A DNA stretch of 35,978 bases, from positions 1-35,978 of IMG/VR virus record IMGVR_UViG_3300019886_000016. One strand, written 5' to 3'. Of the stretch, positions 6,926 to 13,151 are shown one piece after another. The position numbers and the translations under genes are program-made. Positions within the stretch are counted from its first letter, which is position 1, and each line of letters begins with the position of its first letter. This stretch comes from a virus. Below the pieces are notes generated by a model, which was given only the letters and a program-made list of their open reading frames with translations, searched no databases and was not told the origin of the DNA.

Positions 6926-6959
6926 TTTCCTTCTATTCTCTTCTTTAGTGAGGTACTGA
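6897..6959 (+). pseudogene. Possible truncated gene start (20 codons)
   Basis: GAGAGGAAAG precedes an ATG opening MDQEKLILADFLLFSSLVRY, then a stop. The start region is good but the frame dies after entering sequence that is the 3' end of the HNH gene on the other strand. This suggests a gene cut by arrival of the HNH segment; it may also be chance. Confidence 0.3.
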
Positions 6960-7312
6960 AGGTTTGAAAGACAATGCTTTCCACCTTTAGCAATTGGAAT
7001 GATATGATCTACTTCATATCCTTGAGGACAATTCTTATAAAATCTTCCGATCAACTTCTTTTCTTGCCAAGATAGATCAGCACATGCAGATTTAAATTTA
7101 CCCCTTCTTGATGCATTACGTTTGCTACATGCATAAGCTCCTTTTTCTTGAATATAATATTTCTTAACACATTTTTGATGTAATTCAGGGTTGTCTCGAT
7201 TCCATTTATTGTTTTTAAAAATACATTCTTTCTGATATTGTATAACATATTCCTGAAAATCTTTTTTCTTTGTCCGCTTAATTAAGTCTAGAATATCGTT
7301 AGTGTTATCCAT
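6902..7312 (-). CDS. HNH endonuclease (free-standing, homing type)
   Basis: The 136-aa protein has a C-terminal HNH domain: EVDHIIPIAKGGKHCLSNLQYL at about residues 100-121 followed by EENRRKS, with the metal-binding DH and N-L-Q elements. The N-terminal part is Lys-rich and contains the WNRDNPEL segment seen in this nuclease group. It lies downstream of TerL between 12-bp direct repeats. Such free-standing enzymes spread into related phages by cutting near their own site; activity is inferred. Confidence 0.88.
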   Translation of the reverse strand: MDNTNDILDLIKRTKKKDFQEYVIQYQKECIFKNNKWNRDNPELHQKCVKKYYIQEKGAYACSKRNASRRGKFKSACADLSWQEKKLIGRFYKNCPQGYEVDHIIPIAKGGKHCLSNLQYLTKEENRRKSAKINFS

Positions 7313-7338
7313 ATTTACGTCTGATAATATATATTATG

Positions 7339-7440
7339 TTAAAAAATAATAGTCCTTGACATATCTACGTAACGCGTCAGGCCATGAAATTTGAATTTAC
7401 ATTCTTTCGCAATAAAATTAAGTGTTGAATTATTTGTCAT
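7339..7440 (-). CDS. 33-aa hypothetical peptide
   Basis: It reads MTNNSTLNFIAKECKFKFHG then LTRYVDMSRTIIF. The start overlaps the end of the upstream gene by 11 nt. It resembles the N-terminal fragment of a larger C-x-HGL-type protein, so it may be a remnant left by the neighbouring HNH insertion. Confidence 0.35.
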   Translation of the reverse strand: MTNNSTLNFIAKECKFKFHGLTRYVDMSRTIIF

Positions 7441-7588
7441 TTTTATAAGGAATTTCCTTAATTTTATATTCCTTTCCATTCCAAGGGAATATTAAATCAA
7501 CTTTTTCTCTAATAGTGAGAGGAGGAGTGTAAATAAATTTATTTTTATCTATTTCGTGGCGCCACGAAGATGATTTATTTTTACTCAT
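7430..7588 (-). CDS. 52-aa hypothetical protein
   Basis: The start is put at MSKNKSSSWRHEIDKNKFIY because its ATG overlaps the upstream stop (ATGAGTAA). It is basic, with a central YTPPLTIREKVDLIFPWNGK. Coupled to the gene before it; function unknown. Confidence 0.55.
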   Translation of the reverse strand: MSKNKSSSWRHEIDKNKFIYTPPLTIREKVDLIFPWNGKEYKIKEIPYKNDK

Positions 7589-7922
7589 TTTCAATCTTTC
7601 TAAATAATTCACTCAAACAATCAAATGTAATGGTAAATTTCTCTATCTTTTCAAATCTTTTTCTCAATATTCTATTGGCTTTTGAATATGGATTACCACA
7701 TGACCTACACCCATGCATAGAATAAGGCCGGCAATATAACCCAATCTCACCAATTAATGCATTAGGTCTATAATAAAACACAGGCCAACAGGAATTTTTC
7801 TCATAAAACTCTTTATCTTGTTCATCTTCAATTTTTTCATATATTTCTTCATAAAAATGATTAGGACAAAGAAAATTATTTTCTTGTAAAAAATTAATAA
7901 CGTGATTTTCTATATATTCCAT
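7581..7922 (-). CDS. 113-aa hypothetical protein with conserved cysteines
   Basis: It reads MEYIENHVINFLQENNFLCP and includes YCRPYSMHGCRSCGNPYSKA, a CxxxxxxHGCxxC cluster that could bind metal, then a helical charged C-terminus. The start overlaps the TerL stop as TAATG, so it is translated with terminase. I do not recognise a family; a packaging or capsid accessory role is only positional inference. Confidence 0.65.
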   Translation of the reverse strand: MEYIENHVINFLQENNFLCPNHFYEEIYEKIEDEQDKEFYEKNSCWPVFYYRPNALIGEIGLYCRPYSMHGCRSCGNPYSKANRILRKRFEKIEKFTITFDCLSELFRKIENE

Positions 7923-9283
7923 TATCTTCCAAAAGATCTAGAAATTTGTCCAATTTGATTCATTGGTATAGGTTTAGGGCCATATCCAGCTGCTGATTTA
8001 AGTTGGTTGAGCTTGTCTTTATTAAGACTTCCTAATCCTCTTCCGAATTGGATTCTAGCGTTTGCTACGTAACGAAATGCGTCAGACATGTGCGAAGCCC
8101 AGGAATGCAATGGAGTCTCAGAATAAGCATTTGTTTTTTCATTGAAACGCTTCTGGTAATTCTCAAGACATTTAATTAAATATTTGCACTTTGTCTCGTC
8201 TATGTAACAGATATTTAATAATGATCTAACAGCTTCTATACCTATCTGAATATCTTTCTCTCTTTCAAGAATAGTTGTTTTAAGACCCAATTCATAGGCT
8301 ACATCCTGTAATGTTCTTCCTGTTTGAATAGAACCGTTACCAGCATCGTGAGGCATATAGTGATTACCATAAACATAAGGTTTAGATTGAAGCCATTTAA
8401 CATAATGCGCCATGCCTTCTCCTTGATTTTCATAGCAATCTATTATCCGAAGCTCGCCCCCTATTTCCTGCCATAGCACCAAGCTGGTGCTATCTCCAAA
8501 ACCAATATCAAATGCAGAATGAACTGGGCTTCTAGGCTCATATTTTACATTACAAATTCTACCCTCCACCCTAGCTTTCTCAATGGCTCGACCATAGTAC
8601 GACCCTTCTACCCCTTTATCAAACGAAACATAAAATTCTTGTTCGATAAGTTCATCGCTCATTCCTTCTTTGCGTTCTATCTCAATATCTTCCTTAGTTA
8701 AAAATCCAGTATCATCAATAGAACATTTGCTTACATACCAATCTGAAAGGTTTTTTACATTATTATATAAATCATAAAAATGATTTTTGCCTCTTGGAGT
8801 GCTAATAAATATTGCCACTCCACCATTAGCCCTCAAAATAGGTCTGATATAATCCCATGCTTGAGGGTTTTGCATAGCATATTCAGAAAAAACCACAATC
8901 TTTGGGTTTGTTCCCATGATACTGTCAATGTTATCGCTACCCACCATTTGAAACATAGAACCATTAATTAGCTTAATTTTCATTTCCTGCTGGTGCTTTG
9001 ATTCAATAATCTCTTTCGGGATATATTCTAAAAATGGCCTGCCATCGCTATCTTTGGAATCCCAAATAGCTTTCTTGGCTTGACTGTAAGTAGGGAAGAT
9101 ATAATAACAAATAGATGGAGTCGTCATTAATTTCTTAATAACCCAGTTAAAAGTAGTGAGATCTTTTCCAGACCTCCGATGCCAAACAAGAAGAGCCCTC
9201 CTTATACCACTGTCCATAGCTTTAAGGAAATTTATCTGGTAATCTCTAGGATTAAAGTTATGAGGTAGCGTTATTTCGTTCAC
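7922..9283 (-). CDS. terL: Terminase large subunit
   Basis: The 453-aa protein is the packaging motor ATPase/nuclease. The N-terminal ATPase has a Walker A variant WHRRSGKD (residues 34-41) and a Walker B KIVVFSEYA (about 128-136; Ser replaces the usual Asp before the catalytic Glu). The C-terminal RNase H-like nuclease begins at SAFDIGFGDSTSLVLWQE (about 255) and ends with HMSDAFRYVANAR, giving the acidic residues of that fold. The start is GTG, with AAGGA upstream; it overlaps the preceding HNH-type gene by 26 nt. Length is normal for short phage TerL. Confidence 0.95.
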   Translation of the reverse strand: MNEITLPHNFNPRDYQINFLKAMDSGIRRALLVWHRRSGKDLTTFNWVIKKLMTTPSICYYIFPTYSQAKKAIWDSKDSDGRPFLEYIPKEIIESKHQQEMKIKLINGSMFQMVGSDNIDSIMGTNPKIVVFSEYAMQNPQAWDYIRPILRANGGVAIFISTPRGKNHFYDLYNNVKNLSDWYVSKCSIDDTGFLTKEDIEIERKEGMSDELIEQEFYVSFDKGVEGSYYGRAIEKARVEGRICNVKYEPRSPVHSAFDIGFGDSTSLVLWQEIGGELRIIDCYENQGEGMAHYVKWLQSKPYVYGNHYMPHDAGNGSIQTGRTLQDVAYELGLKTTILEREKDIQIGIEAVRSLLNICYIDETKCKYLIKCLENYQKRFNEKTNAYSETPLHSWASHMSDAFRYVANARIQFGRGLGSLNKDKLNQLKSAAGYGPKPIPMNQIGQISRSFGR

Positions 9284-9854
9284 ACTTTTCCTTTCTTAAG
9301 TTACCTATCACACAGTTCTTTCTGCTATTCTCTGATATAGTAATCCAGTGACAATTTATAGGCTCATAATTTTTATTATTATCAATTCTATCTATTGATA
9401 ATCCTTTTACCCATCCATTTTCGATAGACCAATCATAAAATATCTGTAAAGAACCTTTCCATTCATTGCAAACGCAAATACCTCTTCCACCATAATTTTT
9501 ATAAAATTTATTATTTTCGTTATAACATCTATGCAACATGGATTTCCATATTGATCTGAGGGGATGTTTTGTCAAGCCATGAGTTTTCAATCCAATGTTA
9601 TTTTCTTTCATTCTTTTGGAATTGATTTCCAAATTTAGACATCCACAACTTGATATTTTTTTGCCTCTCAAATGCCTGGCATCAACAATATTTTCTTTCC
9701 CACAGATGCATTTACAACGCCAATGAGTACATCTAAGCTTTTTAAATATTCTTTCAATTACAGTTAAACGGCCAAAAACCCATTCAGTCATATCAATGAA
9801 TCTAGCTGCTGCATTTTTTCTATTTCTTTCAATAATTTTATCACTAGAAACCAT
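9258..9854 (-). CDS. HNH-type homing endonuclease inserted between terS and terL
   Basis: The 198-aa protein has an N-terminal zinc-binding segment (WRCKCICGKENIVDARHLRG, then SCGC) and a C-terminal domain typical of phage HNH/AP2-associated proteins: RCYNENNKFYKNYGGRGICV, WKGSLQIFYDW, LSIDRIDNNKNYEPINCHW. It separates the terminase subunits and its 3' end overlaps the TerL start. It has its own promoter-like sequence, as expected for a mobile gene. Confidence 0.8.
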   Translation of the reverse strand: MVSSDKIIERNRKNAAARFIDMTEWVFGRLTVIERIFKKLRCTHWRCKCICGKENIVDARHLRGKKISSCGCLNLEINSKRMKENNIGLKTHGLTKHPLRSIWKSMLHRCYNENNKFYKNYGGRGICVCNEWKGSLQIFYDWSIENGWVKGLSIDRIDNNKNYEPINCHWITISENSRKNCVIGNLRKEKCERNNATS

Positions 9855-9875
9855 TTTATACCTAGTTTTAGACCA

Positions 9876-9904
9876 AGTATACCACAGCTATATTGAACAA
9901 TCAA
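9876..9904 (-). promoter_or_regulatory. Sigma-70-like promoter at the end of terS
   Basis: TTGATT (9899-9904), 17 nt, then TATACT (9876-9881), reading left. It overlaps the terS stop codon and sits just upstream of the HNH-type gene and terL. Sequence match only. Confidence 0.5.
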
Positions 9905-10323
9905 GATTTGTGTTTTGAATAATCTGTAAGTTGAATTGTGATGTTTTGTTTTTCTTTTTCTGTTTCTTTATTTAAAGCAGATTGTATCTTTGCCATTTCT
10001 AACTTTTCTTCTTTTAAGAAGTAGTCATAAACAGTTGCGTTTAGATCGTAGGCCTTAACGTGAAGGTGTTCTTGATTAAGCCATTCTTCTCTTCTAAAGC
10101 CTAAAAAAGTCTTAGCAGACTCATACGCTTGCCGAAATTCTGAATCTTGAAGCGCCCATTGAGAAAGTTTTGAAGGAGGAATAATTGGTTCATAATAGGC
10201 ACAGAACTTGTTTAGATTAATACTATCTTCTTTTCTAGCCCATTCTATGAGATCTAAACCAATTTTTTCTCTATCATGAACCCTTGGTCTTCCTACGGGT
10301 CTAATCTCGGCTTTTTTAGCCAT
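9901..10323 (-). CDS. terS: Terminase small subunit
   Basis: The 140-aa protein starts MAKKAEIRPVGRPRVHDREK. It is basic at the N-terminus and helical, with LNKFCAYYEPIIPPSKLSQW, a putative helix-turn-helix, and a charged C-terminal half ending in a lysine-rich tail. It recognises phage DNA and recruits TerL. The call rests on these features plus size and position; terS proteins diverge strongly. It starts at the GroES stop (TAGAATG). Confidence 0.75.
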   Translation of the reverse strand: MAKKAEIRPVGRPRVHDREKIGLDLIEWARKEDSINLNKFCAYYEPIIPPSKLSQWALQDSEFRQAYESAKTFLGFRREEWLNQEHLHVKAYDLNATVYDYFLKEEKLEMAKIQSALNKETEKEKQNITIQLTDYSKHKS

Positions 10324-10324
10324 T

Positions 10325-10573
10325 CTAACCAGCCACTTTTGCGATTATGTTTGTTTCGTTAACAATTGTATATGTTTCGCCTTCATATTTAATCTCTGAG
10401 GTAGAGAAGGAGGCAATAAGAATAACATCGCCAATGTTAACTTTCTTAACATCATCCCCTATAGCTATTACTTGGAAGGTTTGTGGTGCTTCATCTTTAG
10501 TGATGATAAGAGAAGCTTTTTTTTCGGCAATGATAGACTTAATGATGATACGTTTGTCTAATGGTTGTAGCAT
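10325..10573 (-). CDS. groES: Phage GroES-like co-chaperonin
   Basis: The 82-aa protein has the Cpn10 pattern: MLQPLDKRIIIKSIIAEKKA (N-terminal strand), a short mobile-loop region (ASLIITKDEAPQT), VIAIGDDVKKVNIGDVILIA, and YEGETYTIVNETNIIAKV at the end. It is slightly shorter than bacterial GroES (about 95). Phage co-chaperonins such as T4 gp31 cap host GroEL to fold capsid protein, and the gene lies at the head of the packaging/head operon. AAAGGATC precedes the ATG. It is one of few genes here ending in TAG. Confidence 0.88.
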   Translation of the reverse strand: MLQPLDKRIIIKSIIAEKKASLIITKDEAPQTFQVIAIGDDVKKVNIGDVILIASFSTSEIKYEGETYTIVNETNIIAKVAG

Positions 10574-10628
10574 GTGATCCTTTTACATAAATATTAGTTA
10601 AATATTATATATATATAAAATGTTATTT

Positions 10629-10871
10629 TCAATCAAGAGGAGGATTTGGAAGAGGCATCCAGTGGGTTACTTTTCCTCTTTGCGCCCATGATATTTCTGT
10701 TTCCCATCCATCATCAGTATAAAACTTACTTCCATCAGATTCAATATAATAGCTAACATTATCTCTTTCAAAATCACCGACAGTAATATGAAAATCCTCT
10801 GAATGATAAACTAAAACATTTTGATCGTTTTCAGGCAGTCTATCAGAGCATTTGATCCATTCTGACTTCAT
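10629..10871 (-). CDS. DUF551-family protein
   Basis: The 80-aa protein shows the DUF551 pattern, WIKCSDRLPENDQNVLVYHS near the start and THWMPLPNPP at the end. The domain is widespread in phages and prophages; its function is not known. GAGGT lies before the ATG, which overlaps the previous stop (ATGA). Confidence 0.88.
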   Translation of the reverse strand: MKSEWIKCSDRLPENDQNVLVYHSEDFHITVGDFERDNVSYYIESDGSKFYTDDGWETEISWAQRGKVTHWMPLPNPPLD

Positions 10872-10957
10872 TTATACCTCACAATTTTTCTACAATTTTC
10901 ACAAATCCAACATGAGAATTTTTCTATAATATTTTTATTGCAGCATTTTGATTTCAT
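10868..10957 (-). CDS. 29-aa cysteine-rich micro-protein
   Basis: It reads MKSKCCNKNIIEKFSCWICE then NCRKIVRYK, with cysteines in pairs (CC, then CWICENC) that could form a small zinc knuckle. It has one of the strongest Shine-Dalgarno sites of the window, GGGGAGG, 4 nt before the ATG, and ATGA overlaps on both sides. That makes translation likely despite the length. Confidence 0.6.
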   Translation of the reverse strand: MKSKCCNKNIIEKFSCWICENCRKIVRYK

Positions 10958-11151
10958 TTATCCTCCCCAAATATTTCATCGTATTCAGGTGTTTTTAAGA
11001 CAATTTCCCATCCCCATTCCTTAATAAGCTTAAGCTGACGCCTAGTTAGAGAAGGTCTTCCAACAATTTCAGTTAAAAACTTAGCGTCATTATTTAAAGG
11101 ATAAAAGCGTTCCATTCCATAAGCGACTTTTCTAACAATTTCTATTTTCAT
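10954..11151 (-). CDS. 65-aa hypothetical protein
   Basis: The start is taken at the ATG of MKIEIVRKVAYGMERFYPLN, preceded by AGGTG; a GTG two codons earlier is possible. It has a helix-turn-helix-like stretch (PSLTRRQLKLIKEWGWEIV) and an acidic end. It is the first gene of the minus-strand operon after the divergent promoters at 11179-11217. Confidence 0.65.
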   Translation of the reverse strand: MKIEIVRKVAYGMERFYPLNNDAKFLTEIVGRPSLTRRQLKLIKEWGWEIVLKTPEYDEIFGEDK

Positions 11152-11178
11152 AAACACCTATAATTCTTTATTAAGGAC

Positions 11179-11206
11179 TATATACCACTTGTAATTAAAT
11201 TCTCAA
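11179..11206 (-). promoter_or_regulatory. Minus-strand promoter candidate for the GroES/packaging operon
   Basis: TTGAGA (11201-11206), 16 nt, TATATA (11179-11184), reading left. It overlaps the plus-strand candidate at 11189-11217, so the two probably compete for RNA polymerase. Confidence 0.5.
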
Positions 11207-11217
11207 CACAATAATAT
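11189..11217 (+). promoter_or_regulatory. Plus-strand promoter candidate
   Basis: TTGTAA (11189-11194), 17 nt, TAATAT (11212-11217), about 20 nt upstream of the 68-aa gene. Sequence match only. Confidence 0.45.
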
Positions 11218-11237
11218 TTTACTTTTTTTGAGGAAAC

Positions 11238-11444
11238 ATGCTAATACAATTAGAATTATTTGATGACAGATCGGAAGTAGATGTTTTGCAGGATCAAGTT
11301 AACGAATTGCGAAAGTCTCAAGACAAGGTACGTAAGAGTTTGTTTGCACGTCATGGTGAATTGGCAAAACATTATTTAGAATTAAATGAGCGTTTTGAGA
11401 TATTAGAGAAAATTATTTGCAAAGGGAAATATGATTTTAAATAA
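11238..11444 (+). CDS. 68-aa coiled-coil protein
   Basis: It starts MLIQLELFDDRSEVDVLQDQ and is almost entirely one heptad-like helix (VNELRKSQDKVRKSLF, LELNERFEILEKII), ending in a basic tail. A GAGG site precedes the ATG. The stop is immediately followed by the tRNA-like gene, so they share a transcript. Family not recognised. Confidence 0.65.
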   Translation: MLIQLELFDDRSEVDVLQDQVNELRKSQDKVRKSLFARHGELAKHYLELNERFEILEKIICKGKYDFK

Positions 11445-11533
11445 TGGATCTTAGCTCACTGGTAGAGCATTTGCGTTAGGTTATTACTAGTTTCATGGCG
11501 TAAAGGTAGAGGGTTCGATTCCCTCAGATCCAA
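11445..11533 (+). tRNA. tRNA-like gene with an enlarged anticodon region (isotype unresolved)
   Basis: Clear tRNA parts: a perfect 7-bp acceptor TGGATCT (11445-11451) / AGATCCA (11526-11532) plus discriminator A; TA at positions 8-9; D arm GCTC-ACTGGTA-GAGC; T arm GAGGG-TTCGATT-CCCTC. The anticodon part is abnormal: TTTGCG pairs with CGTAAA around about 23 nt instead of a 7-nt loop. Inside, GTTAG-GTTATTA-CTAGT could form a second stem-loop. A Leu-type loop GTTAGGT can be read but its stem does not pair. It may be interrupted, a type II tRNA I cannot fold, or a decoy. Confidence 0.6.
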
Positions 11534-11563
11534 ACATATTAAATATTATTAGAGACTTTGCCT

Positions 11564-11878
11564 ATGCTCTGCCCTTGTTGCTTCAAATATGAACTCAAGC
11601 TTTTCAATGGTAAATATGTAAAAAGATGCCGATTTTGTACGCAAAAGTTACAAAATGAAAAAGCTAATGAGAAACGCTTGAAGCAAAAGCAAGAGTTAGA
11701 TAGGCAGAGATTAGTTATCAAGAATTGCGAACGATGTGGCAAAGAATACCAGACTTTAATCCAAAACCAGAAGTTTTGTTTCGATCCATGTACAACAAAC
11801 AAAAGATCTATTGCCGAGAGCAATGGACTTTGGGATAAGCCAAAGAAGCCGGCTAAGAAACAATATTACCATTTTTAG
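11564..11878 (+). CDS. Zinc-ribbon hypothetical protein
   Basis: The 104-aa protein (start at MLCPCCFKYELKLFNGK) has two cysteine clusters, CPCC…CRFC (residues about 3-25) and CERCGKEY…FCFDPC (about 56-78), separated by a Lys/Gln-rich helix. This suggests two zinc-binding modules for DNA or RNA. The Shine-Dalgarno is weak. It ends in TAG, and its 3' end overlaps the convergent RusA-like gene by 4 nt. Confidence 0.6.
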   Translation: MLCPCCFKYELKLFNGKYVKRCRFCTQKLQNEKANEKRLKQKQELDRQRLVIKNCERCGKEYQTLIQNQKFCFDPCTTNKRSIAESNGLWDKPKKPAKKQYYHF

Positions 11879-12375
11879 AAATCAATAATAATTTTCACAC
11901 CATAAACTTTTGATTTTACTTGATCGTAGTTGATGGTAATAAGTTCATTATCGTCCGCTCTTCCCGCTCTATGCTCCCCTGTTATTTCCGCACAAACTTG
12001 ATCGCAAATAAATTTTTGAGATATTGGTAAATTATCATGCTTATCTAAGAATTTCGGAGCGTAGCGGATGAAGGTAACACTGCAAGGAAGTGTGATAAGT
12101 TGCTTGATGGTGATCATTTCAAAAAAGACAAGTTTCTTTTGGAGCTTGTGACGCTTATGCTTCTTTTGCCAAGGCTCAAAACAATTTGCTTCTGAGACGG
12201 TGCGAATAGGAAGCGTCATTACAACGCTCCTATCCGTGATTTTAGTTCCGAATTCCAAAAACTCACACATCTTCGTTTTAACAGCCTTATAGTTTATAAA
12301 CGTATTCTGATTACTTTTTAACCAGTTACGTTTACCATCGGTCTGTAATTGCGAAATTTCGGCATTCGGGATCAT
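11875..12375 (-). CDS. rusA: RusA-like Holliday junction resolvase
   Basis: The start is set at MIPNAEISQL (166 aa), preceded by GAGGATCG; a longer frame reads back into the SSB-like gene. The C-terminal half matches the RusA pattern: RYAPKFLDKHDNLPISQKFI, then RADDNELITINYDQVK, KVYGVKIII, supplying the acidic residues of the active site. RusA enzymes cut four-way junctions made during recombination or replication, which fits the SSB-like and RecT genes here. The N-terminal 80 residues are longer than in E. coli RusA. Confidence 0.78.
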   Translation of the reverse strand: MIPNAEISQLQTDGKRNWLKSNQNTFINYKAVKTKMCEFLEFGTKITDRSVVMTLPIRTVSEANCFEPWQKKHKRHKLQKKLVFFEMITIKQLITLPCSVTFIRYAPKFLDKHDNLPISQKFICDQVCAEITGEHRAGRADDNELITINYDQVKSKVYGVKIIIDF

Positions 12376-12385
12376 GTATCGATCC

Positions 12386-12778
12386 TCAAAACGGTAATTG
12401 CTCGTCCGCGGCGACCTCTTTTGGCTGAGCCATCCCATGAGGGTAATGAATTTGCCCTTGAGGCTGTTGCGTTTGATGTGTTTGATTAGCCGAAGGTGTT
12501 TCCCATAGACGGTTATCAAGAAAGTTTTTTATTTGTTTTTCTCGGTTTCTGCTATCCCATGTGAATTTATCATCATATTTTTTTGATCCATATTTAGTAA
12601 TTCCTAGAGTGGCAACGTCCCAAAAAGACTGACCATCTTTCCCAGACTTTCTAAAATATGGCATATAAAAAAACTCAGTAGTTTTCTCATCTTGGATAGT
12701 GAATTTAAATGTAACAATTTCTTTAATATATTGATCTTCACCGCAGATTTCATGGTTTTCAAATTCGAATTTTATCAT
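12386..12778 (-). CDS. SSB-like single-strand DNA-binding protein (probable)
   Basis: The 130-aa protein has a beta-rich N-terminal part (KEIVTFKFTIQDEKTTEFFY), a Gln/Pro/His-rich linker (NQTHQTQQPQGQIHYPHG) and the C-terminal tip AADEQLPF. A flexible linker plus an acidic tip ending in Pro-Phe is the protein-recruiting tail of SSB proteins. I cannot confirm an OB fold by eye. It is followed by the RusA-like gene in one transcript. Confidence 0.5.
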   Translation of the reverse strand: MIKFEFENHEICGEDQYIKEIVTFKFTIQDEKTTEFFYMPYFRKSGKDGQSFWDVATLGITKYGSKKYDDKFTWDSRNREKQIKNFLDNRLWETPSANQTHQTQQPQGQIHYPHGMAQPKEVAADEQLPF

Positions 12779-12806
12779 TTTACATTCCTAAGTTATTTAA
12801 AGTTAA

Positions 12807-12835
12807 AATTTAATATTGTTTTTGTTCTTAGTCAA
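12807..12835 (-). promoter_or_regulatory. Sigma-70-like promoter for the SSB-like/RusA operon
   Basis: TTGACT (12830-12835), exactly 17 nt, TAAATT (12807-12812), reading left, about 30 nt before the SSB-like start. It is one of the best promoter matches in the window and explains the 91-nt gap. Confidence 0.6.
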
Positions 12836-12869
12836 GTTTATTGTATTTTATCCTTTAAGTTATTTATTA

Positions 12870-13151
12870 TCAATGGTTTCTTATGTTTTTAGACCAAATA
12901 AAATTATGATTTGTTAATTTTAAATCAAATAAAATTTCATTAGGATCTTTTAAAAATCCAAAAAAAGCGGAAAGAGTGTTTTTTAAAGCTTGGGTTTGAT
13001 TTTCATCACATGAAGCACAGTAAAATTCAAATTCCACATTTAAAAAAGAAAACTTGTCTTTAAAGTAAAATATTAATTCATGATCGCTGCAATAGATGTA
13101 TTCAATATTTTCAATGTTTATTGAATATGTTTCGTTTTTTATAAACTTCAT
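12870..13151 (-). CDS. 93-aa hypothetical protein
   Basis: It starts MKFIKNETYSINIENIEYIY and is rich in Phe, Tyr and Asn, with CASCDE in the middle. Beta-rich with a C-terminal helix. Its ATG overlaps the stop of the replication gene (ATGA). Family not recognised. Confidence 0.6.
   Translation of the reverse strand: MKFIKNETYSINIENIEYIYCSDHELIFYFKDKFSFLNVEFEFYCASCDENQTQALKNTLSAFFGFLKDPNEILFDLKLTNHNFIWSKNIRNH

Larger units (their letters stand above)
6689..7328. repeat. 12-bp direct repeats flanking an HNH-bearing segment
   Basis: ACGTCTGATAAT occurs at 6689-6700 and again at 7317-7328, identical. Between them lie the HNH gene and a truncated-looking plus-strand frame. The left copy is the end of the 60-aa gene. 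This is what an insertion with target duplication, or recombination between short repeats, would leave. Confidence 0.6.

Noticed and set aside
12376-12519. N-terminal extension of the RusA-like gene
   Set aside because: The extension lies in the SSB-like gene in another frame; the ATG at 12375 has a good Shine-Dalgarno and a family-like start.
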